In this document: positions 23,883 through 33,168 of the stretch, piece by piece
Layout of the letters: each line of letters begins with the position of its first letter
Numbering within the stretch: position 1 is the stretch's first letter
DNA from: Marasmius tenuissimus
Lineage: Eukaryota; Basidiomycota; Agaricomycetes; Agaricales; Marasmiaceae
Direction of reading: 5' to 3'
NCBI GenBank assembly: GCA_029532415.1
Contig: JAQOTA010000034.1
Span: 620,001 to 684,000 of the forward strand
DNA length: 64,000 bases
Notes under the pieces: model-generated
The model's database searches: none
The model's input: the letters and a program-made list of their open reading frames with translations, nothing else
What the model was told of the DNA's origin: nothing
Made by a program: the position numbers and the translations under genes

Positions 23883-24851
23883 ATGTCCACAAAACTACCC
23901 CAGTGTCCTGTCTCTGGCCAGACAGCTAGCTCGACGAACGGCCTTGCGAAATGCCCAGCGTCGATCGCGAACATCGACCCGCGCAACAACATGCCAGTTG
24001 AAAGCCAGACCCCCGCAACTGGCCAGGCCAGCGAACTGTCTATTGAGCGTGTCACATCCTCTATACCGCGTCCAGCAGAGTCTACGTCTGGGCATCAGTC
24101 TAATAGTGAGCCTACCGCCGAGTACTGCCAGCACGACCTGGCTAAATAATGTCGTTAGCTCAGGACAACTGGGAGTACCCCTCGCCGCAGCAGTTCCATA
24201 ACGCACTGTTAAGGAAAGGATACGACACACCAGAAAACCAGGCTGAATCGATGGTCTTCATTCACAACGAGCTCAATGAATATACCTGGGGACAGGTGGC
24301 GCGATGGGAATCGAGGTTTCATGGCGGGTGAGCTGTCTTGTCATAGTTCGTGTCTCTTCCACAGTGACATTCGGGCTTCAGTGAGGAAGAAGCTGCCAAA
24401 CTCCAGCTCGCGTCTTTCTCTGGTATTCATGGACATCTCTCGAACAAAGCTCGTCTCTTTCGATACGGAAAGCGGATTCTCCCATCGTACTTCACGTCAG
24501 TGCCGGTGCTTATCTTACTCGATCTCTTTCTGACCCGTGTTCAGACTACCAGAACCATTCGATCGTCACGACTGGATCGTACGTCGTCCGACGAGCGGCC
24601 AAGAAGCTCGATATGTGATTGACTACTACCGTTTGAAGGATGACGAGGGCGACGATGCGTTCTATATGGATGTGAGGCCGGCTTTTGATAGCGTTTCCAA
24701 CGCATCAGCGAGAGTTGCTGCTGTGGTGCTCGATAAGGTTGCTTCTGCGGGTGGAAGTCGCAAGGCAAACTGGTCTTTGTTCAGCTCAATGGCAATCATG
24801 ACAGTGATAATCAGCGGGTGCCTAATTGTACCTATGATAGGTCGCAGATAA
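23883..24851 (+). CDS. holocytochrome c synthase (heme lyase) paralogue, copy 1
   Basis: Four exons (813 nt; introns 24106-24158, 24328-24381, 24496-24544) give 270 residues. The N-terminus carries two CP heme-regulatory-like motifs (PQCPVSGQ and AKCPASI), as in fungal CCHL. The core has the family hallmarks in order: [25 protein letters not shown], the segment [11 protein letters not shown] with the His that binds heme in HCCS (His154 in human), [27 protein letters not shown] and [14 protein letters not shown] attaches heme to the CxxCH cysteines of cytochromes c and c1 in the intermembrane space. Unusual: the protein ends in a hydrophobic segment ([17 protein letters not shown]) followed by GRR, like a tail anchor, not expected in ordinary HCCS. 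The gene is divergent from the CxxCH gene, which makes that protein its likely substrate. Whether the usual CCHL gene lies elsewhere in the genome cannot be seen here. Confidence 0.9.
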
Positions 24852-25010
24852 ACGTCTGTTTTCTTGCTAGTACTGGCAAGCGCTGTTCTAATATGTGAAA
24901 AGTGTTCAAAAGGCAATGAGGGGGTTTGGGAAGTCTCAATTTCTTGATTTAGCCATTCTTATTGTACATATCGTGCAGTAGATGATGGGTCTCTTGAGAG
25001 CACCAGTTAC

Positions 25011-26698
25011 TTACTCCTTCAAGTGGAGTACCTCGTCGAAAACGTCGTGCGAGTAATCCATGTGAGGTCCTGCACGCAGAGCTGCGCTGGAGGAGAAGTG
25101 GGCCATCGGCTTGTCCACGCCTTCAACATGTTTAGCTTTCCATTCCGTGAAGTTCGCATATCCGATCATGACCTGTAAGCTGTAATCGGAAGAGATCGCA
25201 TCTTCATCGAAAGGCTCGCCAGCTGGGATGTTACGGAACCTAAATCCAATATCAATGAAAGAAAAGAAGCTTCGGCATACAAACTTTACTCACCATCTCA
25301 TTGTCTCCTTCTCATCTTGTTGTTCCCACTTGAAGGTGAATGTATCACCAGGACCGAGGATCTTGATTTTTTTCGGCGCAGGTTTCTGAATGAGCGAAGT
25401 CGGCTTGCGATGGGTCGTAGTGCGCTGTGCAACCGAGTGGCACGAGGCGCATGCGCTGACAAAGTTATCTGCCGGTCTACAAGAAGAGGTTAACCTGACG
25501 ACCACGACAAGAACAGGGATCGACGTACCCGTTCATACGCCCGTTCCAGCCCCATGTCGGTCGAGATCCACCGAGTTCCTTGAGGAGCTCAAGAGCAACA
25601 GGGTTGAGCCAGAGCTCCTGGGGACGAACGCCGCTATCATATTTCTCCTGGGTGAGCTCAGGATCATTGCCCCATTGCAGGCCGACGGGGATCGTGTTAT
25701 CCCACTGCTTCACAGGTGAAAGCTGGATGGGTTGTCAGCATTGATCGTTGGGCTTGCGAAAATCGCAGATAGGCTTACGTTTGGGTCAGCGTGGCGCCCG
25801 TCGTACATGAAAGTTCCATAACACCATCCGATAGGAGCACGCTTGTCGCGAGCAGCAAAGTCAATTTGGATGAGCCTGACGGGATTCGCTTTGTCCAGCC
25901 GCACTTTCGGATCGGCAATCGCTTTGGGATCGGCGGGAGACTGAGCAATACAGGCTTCCCAGACTGGGGAGCCATTCATCGAGGGAACTTCGTCGTTCGT
26001 CGCGGTACTGAAAATATTCTTGCAGATGAGGGAGCCGTGGGGGAAGTTGAGGTTGGTTTCCCAGTCGGGCTGATTGGGGTTCTGCCAGACACCGCCGAGC
26101 ACGGATGCAGCTACAGGCACATTTGTTAAATTTCACTTGGGTGAGTGTGGATCGACATACCTTCCGAATTGAAAAAGCCACACGCCCAGGACTGAAGGGT
26201 CCTGTTCTGGTTCTTGGCAAGCTCGTTGGCAGGAGTTGCGCGCTCGAATGTCAAGCCGTTGATGGGTTCCCGACCATTAGGACCGTAGTGCATCCAGGGT
26301 GCATGGTACCAGTCGCGAACCTACGATGAAGGTAAGCGAATTGCAGTGTGTCTGATGACTCGCAACTGGTCGCAAACCTTATTTTTCTCCAGCACGAATT
26401 TATTTTCAACGTTACCTTCGTAGAAGTAGCTCCTGATCAATTCGCAGTAGAGCTCAGGGCGTTTCTTGAAGTCGACGTGCAACCATGGCTTGGGATCGAA
26501 TGGTAATCGGCCTGGATCTGGAAGCTGGGGTAGGCCAGAGAAGTCGTCGCCTTCAACCTCTGGCAGCACACGGGCCGGATGAGGATGATCCTTGGGGTGA
26601 GGATAGTCGTTGCGAATAGCCCATGGTGTATAACCCTCTGGTGCTTGATGAACGGAGGACGTGTTAAACTGGATTTCAGCTGCGGTTAGAGTCGCCAT
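25011..26698 (-). CDS. c-type heme (CxxCH) protein, copy 2
   Basis: Paralogue of the 21470-23159 gene. Its six exons have exactly the same lengths (321, 160, 332, 194, 183 and 229 nt; 472 residues), with introns at 26321-26377, 26111-26160, 25723-25778, 25477-25528 and 25240-25293. It keeps NFVSACASCHSVAQ and the surrounding conserved segments. Differences are scattered through the N-terminal third (GYTPWAIRNDYPHPKDHP) and the C-terminal tail (ends VFDEVLHLKE). The intact frame, conserved splice sites and a change of the third intron donor to canonical GTAAGC argue that it is functional. Its promoter is now split by the retrotransposon, so expression may differ from copy 1. As for copy 1, there is no targeting presequence and the biological role is unknown. 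Confidence 0.82.
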
Positions 26699-27140
26699 TG
26701 CTGAGGTCGTATGAGAGGTGGAATATCCATGAAGTCAGAAACATGGTTTATATATGCTACTTGTGTTTCTAGAATAAAAGTAAGCCATGACAGTGGCGGA
26801 AATTTTGGGAAATTGCCTGTCAATGAACTGTGAACGGAACATAGATTTCTTGGAGTCATCAAGAGGTCTAGCAGACCTGCAATACCTCGCATGTGCCTCG
26901 AGGCTTGTGCGGTGGATTATTGACACCGGGCTTATTGTACAGGAGATACATCCATATATTGGGCTGGAGAACAGCCGAAATGTGGGGTAAATGATTTTGA
27001 CGTCGGGCAGGACAGTAGAAATGTTGGTTATGCCTGGAGCGACAGCCACAGTATGGAGTATGCAGGTCAGGTGGAGCCCGCATAGGACCTTCCTGGTTCG
27101 TTCCTGCGTTCTTGCTGACACTCGTCGCGGTTGCTATGAA
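26699..27140. promoter_or_regulatory. left part of the pair 2 promoter, up to the retrotransposon
   Basis: 442 bp upstream of the copy 2 cytochrome-like start, homologous to the corresponding part of the pair 1 spacer. A TATA-like CATATATAAAC on the minus strand (complement of about 26746-26756) stays about 50 bases from the ATG, so the cytochrome-side core promoter is intact, while more distal shared elements are cut off by the insertion. Confidence 0.5.
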
Positions 27141-27685
27141 TCGAGGCGAAGGCGGGTTCCAAGGGTAAGGAGCTGTCGCGAAGGCCTCGGCGCTTACACG
27201 TCGCCTCTCTTCCGCTTCCTCCCGTCACTGTGGTTTTCTTTATCTCTCCTTGTCCACTCCCCCACTCCATTTGCTCTCTGTCTATGCTTTTCGTAAGCAA
27301 ATCACTATTGTCTTTTCTACCTCAAAGCTGACTCCGTTGTCTAGCTTTGTTGTACCCCACTACAAGATCTATGTCTCAGTGGGGAGCTTCCCACCGCCGG
27401 TGCTATAGTTTATAGCTGAAGCCAGCGGTGGAGACGCCCAGGTTCCCTCTTTGCTTGGATCTCCTTCCTGGAACCTCGAGGTTCGTCTATTCTCTTCTAT
27501 CCCGCACTATTTCTCCTGACTTCTATCCCCCAGTGTCATCTATTCTCGTTGTCTATTCAACCACTATCTATTCCCCTGTTTCATCCCTCGAATTTCGAGG
27601 TATGACTATTCTATTCTTCTCTTTCTGTTGAAAGACCACTCACAGATCCCTCAGCGTAGCCTTCTTGTGCTCGCATTCACGCTGC
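27141..27685 (+). repeat. A1 split direct repeat of the Ngaro-like element
   Basis: 545 bp, identical by eye to A2 at 32056-32600. It contains strong inverted repeats: CCACCGC near 27389 pairs with GCGGTGG near 27427, with a ctatagtttatag palindrome in between, and GTGGG…CCCAC just upstream. Such folds are usual at the ends of these elements. A 67-codon open frame inside is present in both copies and is not taken as a gene. Confidence 0.9.
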
Positions 27686-27709
27686 TTCTCAGTTCCCATC
27701 TTAATATCA

Positions 27710-29011
27710 ATGTCAAGTGAAGATGTTGGAGTTCGCGCTAAGAGGTTCGAGAAGATTTTCGCAGACTTTGTTAAGGGAGAATTGGACGGGGTCACCACCG
27801 CCATTGAGCTTGCACAGAAGTTCAAGGACGAGGGCGCATCTGTTGCCGAGTCTGAGGATTATGTCAAGCAGGCTCAAACTCATCTCGAGTCCATCGTTCG
27901 AAATGGGCCAGGGAGACAGAAGACCCCCCCCGCTAGAGAGAGGACCCCTTCTGGTCTTGATGATGCCGGAGTCACGGAATTTAGGAAGCGTCGAGATGAG
28001 AGAGAGGCCGCAGAAGCTAAGGACAGAGACGACCGTTCCCGTAGAGCGTTCGAAGAAGCCAACTGGGCTAACTACCTCAACACTCTCAAAGCCTCGCTGG
28101 CTACCCCTGCTTCTTCGGCTGAGGTTGATGCTTTCCTCAGCTCCATCATTCCAAAGCACTCTCACTTCGGACTCCCTCCTGGTCTCGCCCTTGATCGTGG
28201 AGAACTGGACCAACTTGTCAACATCGACCCTCACATCGCGCAAACCAATACCATTCGTCTCCGCTACGTACAGGACAAGTCGGAACTCGAACTTGCTCTT
28301 CATAGGGTTCGGAATCTTCAGCTTACTGACCCTGTTCCCCACTCTGTCTGGAAGGATATCCTCCTCGACAGATACGTCAATTTCGACAAACTCAATCACG
28401 CTCTCCAACCCGGGTACAATCATTCCGACGAGCCCAAGTTGGAGCTCGGAGATCTTGTCATCTCTGATAAGAGTCGAATCGCAGCCAGGAAGCCTATCGG
28501 AAACGTGTCCGATTGGAACCGAGTCTTTGGCGCCTGGGCGGAGGCTGTATCAGCCGTCTATCCTCACCGCCGCGCTGAACTCCGAGCCTATCACTACCTC
28601 ATGTCAACGTTCTTCCGTAACCATTCTTCGAACCCACTCGTGGGGATCCGTCTCGACGATCGCATTCGCGAATCCTATTCACGATGCCCTTTCAAGCTCG
28701 ACGACCGAGACAAATTCACTGAGCACACCATTGCTCAGCTCTCCGCCTCCTCTGATATTTCGAAGAGGAAGGAGGCTCCTTCGGGGTTCGCCTCTCTCCC
28801 GAAACGTCCAGCGGGTCCTGTCTGTCTCAACTGGAACGGGAATCGCTGCAAGGACCCTTGCCCTTCTAACAGGAGGCATGGCATTTGCTGCCAGTGCAGT
28901 GGTTCTCACCGAGCCTGGGATAACCCCGACTGCCGTCGAGCCTTCAACTCACGATTCCAGCTCCGAACTGGAGACGATACGAAACCGGGTCCTGGTGGCT
29001 CAGCAGCCTAG
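27710..29011 (+). CDS. gag: Gag-like protein of the Ngaro-like element
   Basis: An uninterrupted frame of about 433 residues starting MSSEDVGVRAKRFEK. The N-terminal half is charged and helical; the C-terminal part carries a Cys/His-rich knuckle-like region (CLNWNGNRCKDPCP then GICCQCSGSHRAW and NPDC), probably nucleic acid-binding. This is the usual first protein of DIRS-order elements and would package the element RNA. It ends at 29011, and the RT domain is encoded in a different frame, so RT expression must rely on frameshifting, re-initiation or splicing. The whole gag region is also open in the RT frame. Confidence 0.8.
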   Translation: MSSEDVGVRAKRFEKIFADFVKGELDGVTTAIELAQKFKDEGASVAESEDYVKQAQTHLESIVRNGPGRQKTPPARERTPSGLDDAGVTEFRKRRDEREAAEAKDRDDRSRRAFEEANWANYLNTLKASLATPASSAEVDAFLSSIIPKHSHFGLPPGLALDRGELDQLVNIDPHIAQTNTIRLRYVQDKSELELALHRVRNLQLTDPVPHSVWKDILLDRYVNFDKLNHALQPGYNHSDEPKLELGDLVISDKSRIAARKPIGNVSDWNRVFGAWAEAVSAVYPHRRAELRAYHYLMSTFFRNHSSNPLVGIRLDDRIRESYSRCPFKLDDRDKFTEHTIAQLSASSDISKRKEAPSGFASLPKRPAGPVCLNWNGNRCKDPCPSNRRHGICCQCSGSHRAWDNPDCRRAFNSRFQLRTGDDTKPGPGGSAA

Positions 29012-29012
29012 A

Positions 29013-30896
29013 TCACTGATTTCACAATCACCGGTTCATTCATCGGTTACGGTCCCCGCGCTACGGAATTCTCTCCCTCTTCCACGTCATCGTCGAGGTT
29101 TTGGTTGGAAGGATCCGGCTTGTTTTCCAATCTCGCCAGCTGTTCTCGATTCCGAGACAGCGCCACCTCTACCTGGTCCTCCTCCTCACCTTTTCGAAGA
29201 CGCCTCTATTCAAGCCGCTCTTGCTGCTTATGGTTCATCGCATTGCAAGGTGGACACTCCCTTCAATGTTGATGCTTTCATCAATCTCCTCCATGATCAT
29301 CCTAATCGACCGCTCATCGATTCGGTTGCTCGGGGTTTTCGCGAGGGTTTCTGGCCGTTTGATGAAGGCGACTGGAAACTTGACTCTAATCGTTTTACGG
29401 ACAACTACGCGTCTGAGCCTGCAGACTTGCAGGCTATCTCTACCTATGCGACCAAGGAGTTGTCCAATGGACACTGGTCTCCTCAAATTCCCGAACTCCT
29501 GGACGGGATGGTCATATCTCCCATGTTCGTCGTATGGCAGCCTCAAGGGGATGGACTCCAACTCAAGCCACGTGTGGTGGTTGATCACACCGGGTCAGGC
29601 TTGAACGATGGAATCCCCAGAGAATCTTCCCGTGTCCGCTACGACAATATGCGTGATTTCGGACTCTCCATGCGCCACGCGAAGCTCTCCCATCCTAACC
29701 GCCGATTCGTCTGCTTCAAGAGTGATGTTCAGGGAGCCTTCCTCAACCTGCCAGCCCACCCCATCTGGCAGCTTCGCCAAGTTGTAGTTGTTGACAGGAA
29801 GCTCTACATCGTTCGTCGCATTATGCTTGGAACCAGAGCGTCTCCGCGGGTCTGGTGCACAATTTCTGCCCTTATCTGCTGGATTGGAGTTCGGAAGTTG
29901 GGCATCCGCAGTCTCCACGTCTACGTGGATGATTTCTTTGGCTATGACTTCGCCGACAACCTGATCCGCTATCGAGGTTTGAGGCGACCTCGTTCCCAGG
30001 TTCTTTTTCTGGTTCTCTGGGAACATATCGCATGCCCGTTCTCAGACGACAAACAGCAGCATGGTGAGGATCTCAAAATTGTCGGCTTTTGGATCCAAAT
30101 AAACGAGGGGGCTATCTCCATTCCGCCTTCTTCCATCGTGGACATTCAAGAACGAATCACTCGTTTCTTGTCTCATCCCATTCGCTCCCCCAACCTCCGT
30201 GCTTGGCAACAGCTCTGCGGCCACCTCAACTGGGCGTTGAACGTATTCCCTCACGCGCGACCAGCTCTCACGGAGTTGTATCGGAAGATGAAAGATAAAA
30301 ATCTTCCCCACGCAGCCCTGCCGGTCAACGGGGAGGTTCATCGGAACCTGCTTTGGTTCTCAGATGTATTAAATTCCGCCTCTGGGGTCCGGTTCATTGA
30401 TGATGGATTTTGGGCTGAGGAAGACGCCGACATTGTCATCCACACGGATGCCAGCGGAAACGATGGCCTGGCTTTTGTTTATTCAAACCGGGGCTACGTC
30501 TACCAACTCAGGAAGGTCACCGGGAAACGAGTGGTAGACATCTTCTTCCTAGAGCTCACTGCCATCTTATCCGCCATCCACCATGTCTGTTCCTTCCGCC
30601 TTCCACCGAAGCGCCTCCTCATCTTCTCCGATAGTCTTGACTCAGTTCAAGTCTTCGATTCTCTGAAAGCGGAAAACCCCATGCACAACGGGATCTTGCT
30701 CGCCATAGCTTCTATCATCATTTCCACTGGTATCGACGTCAGGGTGCGTCACATCCCAGGGAAGGACAACATTGCCGCTGATCTCCTTTCGCGGCTACTA
30801 TTCGACGAGTACTATCGTCTTTATCCCGCAAACAGCGTCGGCTATTTCAGTCCCCCGCGGGACATCATCCCGGCGCCGTGGCGAGAGCAGTTTTAG
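29013..30896 (+). CDS. reverse transcriptase and RNase H of the Ngaro-like element
   Basis: An open frame whose recognisable domains lie between about 29100 and 30896; the frame itself is open back to 27717 across gag, so no initiation codon is assigned. RT motifs in order: KPRVVVDHTGSGLNDG, a DVQGAFLNLP segment with the first catalytic Asp, and YVDDFFGY with the catalytic Asp pair (near 29925). RNase H follows, with HTDASGN, LELTAIL and FSDSLDSVQVF holding the acidic residues, and HIPGKDNIAADLLSR at the C-terminal side. The enzyme copies element RNA into DNA and removes the RNA strand. The frame ends at 30896, overlapping the recombinase start by 19 bases. No frameshift or stop is seen. Confidence 0.9.
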   Translation, partial: SLISQSPVHSSVTVPALRNSLPLPRHRRGFGWKDPACFPISPAVLDSETAPPLPGPPPHLFEDASIQAALAAYGSSHCKVDTPFNVDAFINLLHDHPNRPLIDSVARGFREGFWPFDEGDWKLDSNRFTDNYASEPADLQAISTYATKELSNGHWSPQIPELLDGMVISPMFVVWQPQGDGLQLKPRVVVDHTGSGLNDGIPRESSRVRYDNMRDFGLSMRHAKLSHPNRRFVCFKSDVQGAFLNLPAHPIWQLRQVVVVDRKLYIVRRIMLGTRASPRVWCTISALICWIGVRKLGIRSLHVYVDDFFGYDFADNLIRYRGLRRPRSQVLFLVLWEHIACPFSDDKQQHGEDLKIVGFWIQINEGAISIPPSSIVDIQERITRFLSHPIRSPNLRAWQQLCGHLNWALNVFPHARPALTELYRKMKDKNLPHAALPVNGEVHRNLLWFSDVLNSASGVRFIDDGFWAEEDADIVIHTDASGNDGLAFVYSNRGYVYQLRKVTGKRVVDIFFLELTAILSAIHHVCSFRLPPKRLLIFSDSLDSVQVFDSLKAENPMHNGILLAIASIIISTGIDVRVRHIPGKDNIAADLLSRLLFDEYYRLYPANSVGYFSPPRDIIPAPWREQF

Positions 30897-31876
30897 GTTC
30901 CAAGGGTGGTTCACGCCGAAGGCTGAACCACCCGAGCCTCGTCGACATAGACGAGCGCATCGAGTTTCTCAGGTTTAACGCTATCGAAAGTTCGACTCGT
31001 TCTGGTTACAACACGGGCGCGAAAGACTACATCAGCTTTTGCAGCCTTTACGATCTGCCACTCGACCCCACTCCTTTAACTCTAGCTCGATACATTTCCT
31101 ATACCTCGAAATTCATTGCCTCAGGCCCGAAGTATCTTTCTGGTGCCAGGCACTCCCTCGAGGGATCTTTTCCACACTTCGCAGAAAGCCGTGCTTCTCC
31201 TCTCGTTCAATCGGTCATCACAGGATCCAAAAAGGTTCGTGCTGACCCGGTCCTTCGCAAGGCACCTCTTCGTTGTTCGCACCTCCAACAGTTCAGCTCT
31301 CGCTATCTCTCCTCACCCTCGTATGACGACATCCTCTTCCTCACAATTCTGTCCACGGCGTTCTACGCATGCCATCGTCTCGGCGAATTGGTCTTTCGTT
31401 CACCTGGTGCTGTGGATTTTCGGAAGGTCGTCAAGCGTGCATCCTTCAATTCCACGACGTCTCACGTCTCCTTTCGGCTACCCTACCACAAAGGGGACCG
31501 TTTTTACCGGGGTACAGATATACTCCTCGGCCATCACGATGTCCTCGACCCTTACACCTTTCTGGTGCACTACGTAGCCATGCGAGACACCAAGTTTGGT
31601 GCTCGCCCACCATTATTCATTTGCGAGGATGGCTCTCACCCTACTCGCGCGTGGTTTGAGCGGCGCTATTTTGCTCTAGTCGGCAAGGAATTTGGTGGGC
31701 ACTCCCTTCGGGCCGGGGGTGCAACTTACTATGCCTCACTTGGCCTCTCTGAAACGATCATTCAGGCTCTCGGACGTTGGTCCTCGGACGCATGGAAAAT
31801 CTATATTCGCGACAACCCTACGGTGCGGGCGGAGTTGGAACTAGCAGCGATTCGTAAGGCCGCCCGAACTTCATGA
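30878..31876 (+). CDS. tyrosine recombinase of the Ngaro-like element
   Basis: An intact frame of 332 residues starting MARAVLGSKGGSRRR. It has an N-terminal SAM-like DNA-binding part (STRSGYNTGAKDYISFC…LDPTPLTLARYISY) and a C-terminal catalytic domain with the conserved residues in order: Arg in CHRLGELVF, His-x-x-Arg in GGHSLRAGG, and the final Trp/Tyr region LGRWSSDAWKIYIRD. This enzyme replaces the DDE integrase of LTR elements and joins the circular DNA form to the target by recombination, which explains the lack of target duplications. It overlaps the end of the RT frame by 19 bases in another frame. Confidence 0.9.
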   Translation: MARAVLGSKGGSRRRLNHPSLVDIDERIEFLRFNAIESSTRSGYNTGAKDYISFCSLYDLPLDPTPLTLARYISYTSKFIASGPKYLSGARHSLEGSFPHFAESRASPLVQSVITGSKKVRADPVLRKAPLRCSHLQQFSSRYLSSPSYDDILFLTILSTAFYACHRLGELVFRSPGAVDFRKVVKRASFNSTTSHVSFRLPYHKGDRFYRGTDILLGHHDVLDPYTFLVHYVAMRDTKFGARPPLFICEDGSHPTRAWFERRYFALVGKEFGGHSLRAGGATYYASLGLSETIIQALGRWSSDAWKIYIRDNPTVRAELELAAIRKAARTS

Positions 31877-31950
31877 CTACGACTCTCAATCACCATCTCT
31901 TTCTCACCGCCAGCCTCCCCTTCAACAGCAATTCCACACGCTTCTTTTTG

Positions 31951-32055
31951 GCTGTTCCTTTCGAGTCATTCTTCAATGGATTGTAGGCGGCCAGGGAGTC
32001 TCCTGCCGCCGTTTATGCCTATACTTTACTCGCACGGCGACTTATTAAGCTGAGG
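31951..32055 (+). repeat. B1 split direct repeat of the Ngaro-like element
   Basis: 105 bp, identical by eye to B2 at 32782-32886, and directly followed by A2. It contains an imperfect hairpin (GGCGGCCAGG … CCTGCCGCC, about 31987-32012). Confidence 0.88.
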
Positions 32056-32600
32056 TCGAGGCGAAGGCGGGTTCCAAGGGTAAGGAGCTGTCGCGAAGGC
32101 CTCGGCGCTTACACGTCGCCTCTCTTCCGCTTCCTCCCGTCACTGTGGTTTTCTTTATCTCTCCTTGTCCACTCCCCCACTCCATTTGCTCTCTGTCTAT
32201 GCTTTTCGTAAGCAAATCACTATTGTCTTTTCTACCTCAAAGCTGACTCCGTTGTCTAGCTTTGTTGTACCCCACTACAAGATCTATGTCTCAGTGGGGA
32301 GCTTCCCACCGCCGGTGCTATAGTTTATAGCTGAAGCCAGCGGTGGAGACGCCCAGGTTCCCTCTTTGCTTGGATCTCCTTCCTGGAACCTCGAGGTTCG
32401 TCTATTCTCTTCTATCCCGCACTATTTCTCCTGACTTCTATCCCCCAGTGTCATCTATTCTCGTTGTCTATTCAACCACTATCTATTCCCCTGTTTCATC
32501 CCTCGAATTTCGAGGTATGACTATTCTATTCTTCTCTTTCTGTTGAAAGACCACTCACAGATCCCTCAGCGTAGCCTTCTTGTGCTCGCATTCACGCTGC
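32056..32600 (+). repeat. A2 split direct repeat of the Ngaro-like element
   Basis: Second 545-bp copy of the A repeat, following B1 without a gap. The B1-A2 junction reproduces the ends of the element joined together, as expected for a copy derived from a circular intermediate. Confidence 0.9.
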
Positions 32601-32781
32601 CCACCCTCCACTCCCTGTTTTCTTTCCAATGCCTCTGATTGTAATTTTGGAATGTTACCTAACTCACTCGTCTAATCTCGTTGACGATACGATTGTATAC
32701 TCTACCACCACTCCGTTCCTGATAGTCTGGGTCCTATTTCCGAATGCCGCGACTGAAAACCTACTGTACTTGTATCGTTTA

Positions 32782-32886
32782 GCTGTTCCTTTCGAGTCAT
32801 TCTTCAATGGATTGTAGGCGGCCAGGGAGTCTCCTGCCGCCGTTTATGCCTATACTTTACTCGCACGGCGACTTATTAAGCTGAGG
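32782..32886 (+). repeat. B2 split direct repeat, right end of the Ngaro-like element
   Basis: Second 105-bp B repeat. It is separated from A2 by about 180 bases of unique sequence (32601-32781). Beyond 32886 the sequence becomes homologous to the spacer of pair 1 (gaagaagagatgagg compared with gaagaagagacgagg near 23635). Confidence 0.88.
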
Positions 32887-33168
32887 TGTGGTTATCGAAG
32901 AAGAGATGAGGCCACGCATTTCCCACGCCCTACCCTGACAATTATGTCTTTCATCTGTACTAGTACTATGCACCCAATTGAGGTCAAGTACGGCTACACA
33001 GCATCTATTCAGCTCTATTCCACTTGTCAACCTATCACAGTCCTTCAAACTCTAGAAAAAGGATGGCTCCCGAAGTAATCGGTACTGTATCATCCCTGTA
33101 CGTCCACGTCGTTTTTTTGTCCTTTCTCCCCATCTTTTTAACCGCGTCGACGTTCAACTCAGATAGTC
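32887..33168. promoter_or_regulatory. right part of the pair 2 promoter, after the retrotransposon
   Basis: 282 bp between the element and the second heme-lyase start codon, homologous to about 23635-23882. Added to the 442 bp on the other side it gives 724 bp, against 723 bp in pair 1, which confirms that the element entered an existing shared promoter. Confidence 0.55.

Larger units (their letters stand above)
21325..24876. repeat. tandem duplication unit 1 (cytochrome c-like + heme lyase pair)
   Basis: Unit 1 of a tandem segmental duplication. Its left edge is marked by a stretch containing gctgttctaatatgtgaaaa (about 21330), which recurs at about 24881 just after the first heme-lyase stop codon. 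From there both units run in the same order: cytochrome-like gene (minus), shared spacer, heme-lyase gene (plus). The offset between units is constant (3541 bases) across about 21741-22182. The exact breakpoints are read by eye and are approximate. Confidence 0.75.
27141..32886 (+). mobile_element. Ngaro-like tyrosine-recombinase retrotransposon (DIRS order), apparently complete
   Basis: A 5746-bp element with split direct repeats in the order A1 (27141-27685), gag, RT/RNase H, tyrosine recombinase, B1 (31951-32055), A2 (32056-32600), unique spacer, B2 (32782-32886). A1 and A2 appear identical over 545 bp and B1 and B2 over 105 bp by eye. B1 abuts A2, as expected for the Ngaro/PAT layout made from a circular DNA intermediate. 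No LTRs, no DDE integrase, no poly(A) tail and no methyltransferase domain are present. All three coding regions are open, so the element looks young and may still be able to move. It inserted in the shared promoter of the second heme-lyase/cytochrome pair. A short tcga at both outer flanks could be a microhomology at the insertion site. Confidence 0.9.

Noticed and set aside
24106..24158. Two separate genes in the first heme-lyase locus (MSTKLPQ… and MSLAQDN…)
   Set aside because: A 53-nt GT-AG intron joins them in frame, and copy 2 has the same intron. Together they form one complete heme lyase.
21470..26698. The CxxCH proteins as tyrosinases or mitochondrial cytochrome c
   Set aside because: No copper-binding His triads are present, and the protein is far too long and too different for cytochrome c. 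The CASCH motif is the only shared trait.
27428..27631. 67-codon open frame in both A repeats
   Set aside because: Identical only because the repeats are identical; Leu/Ser/Tyr-rich composition without similarity or known start context.
27141..32600. The 545-bp direct repeats as LTRs of a Gypsy/Copia element
   Set aside because: No integrase of the DDE type, no primer-binding site logic, and a second repeat pair (B) with the A1…B1-A2…B2 order. The recombinase is of the tyrosine type.
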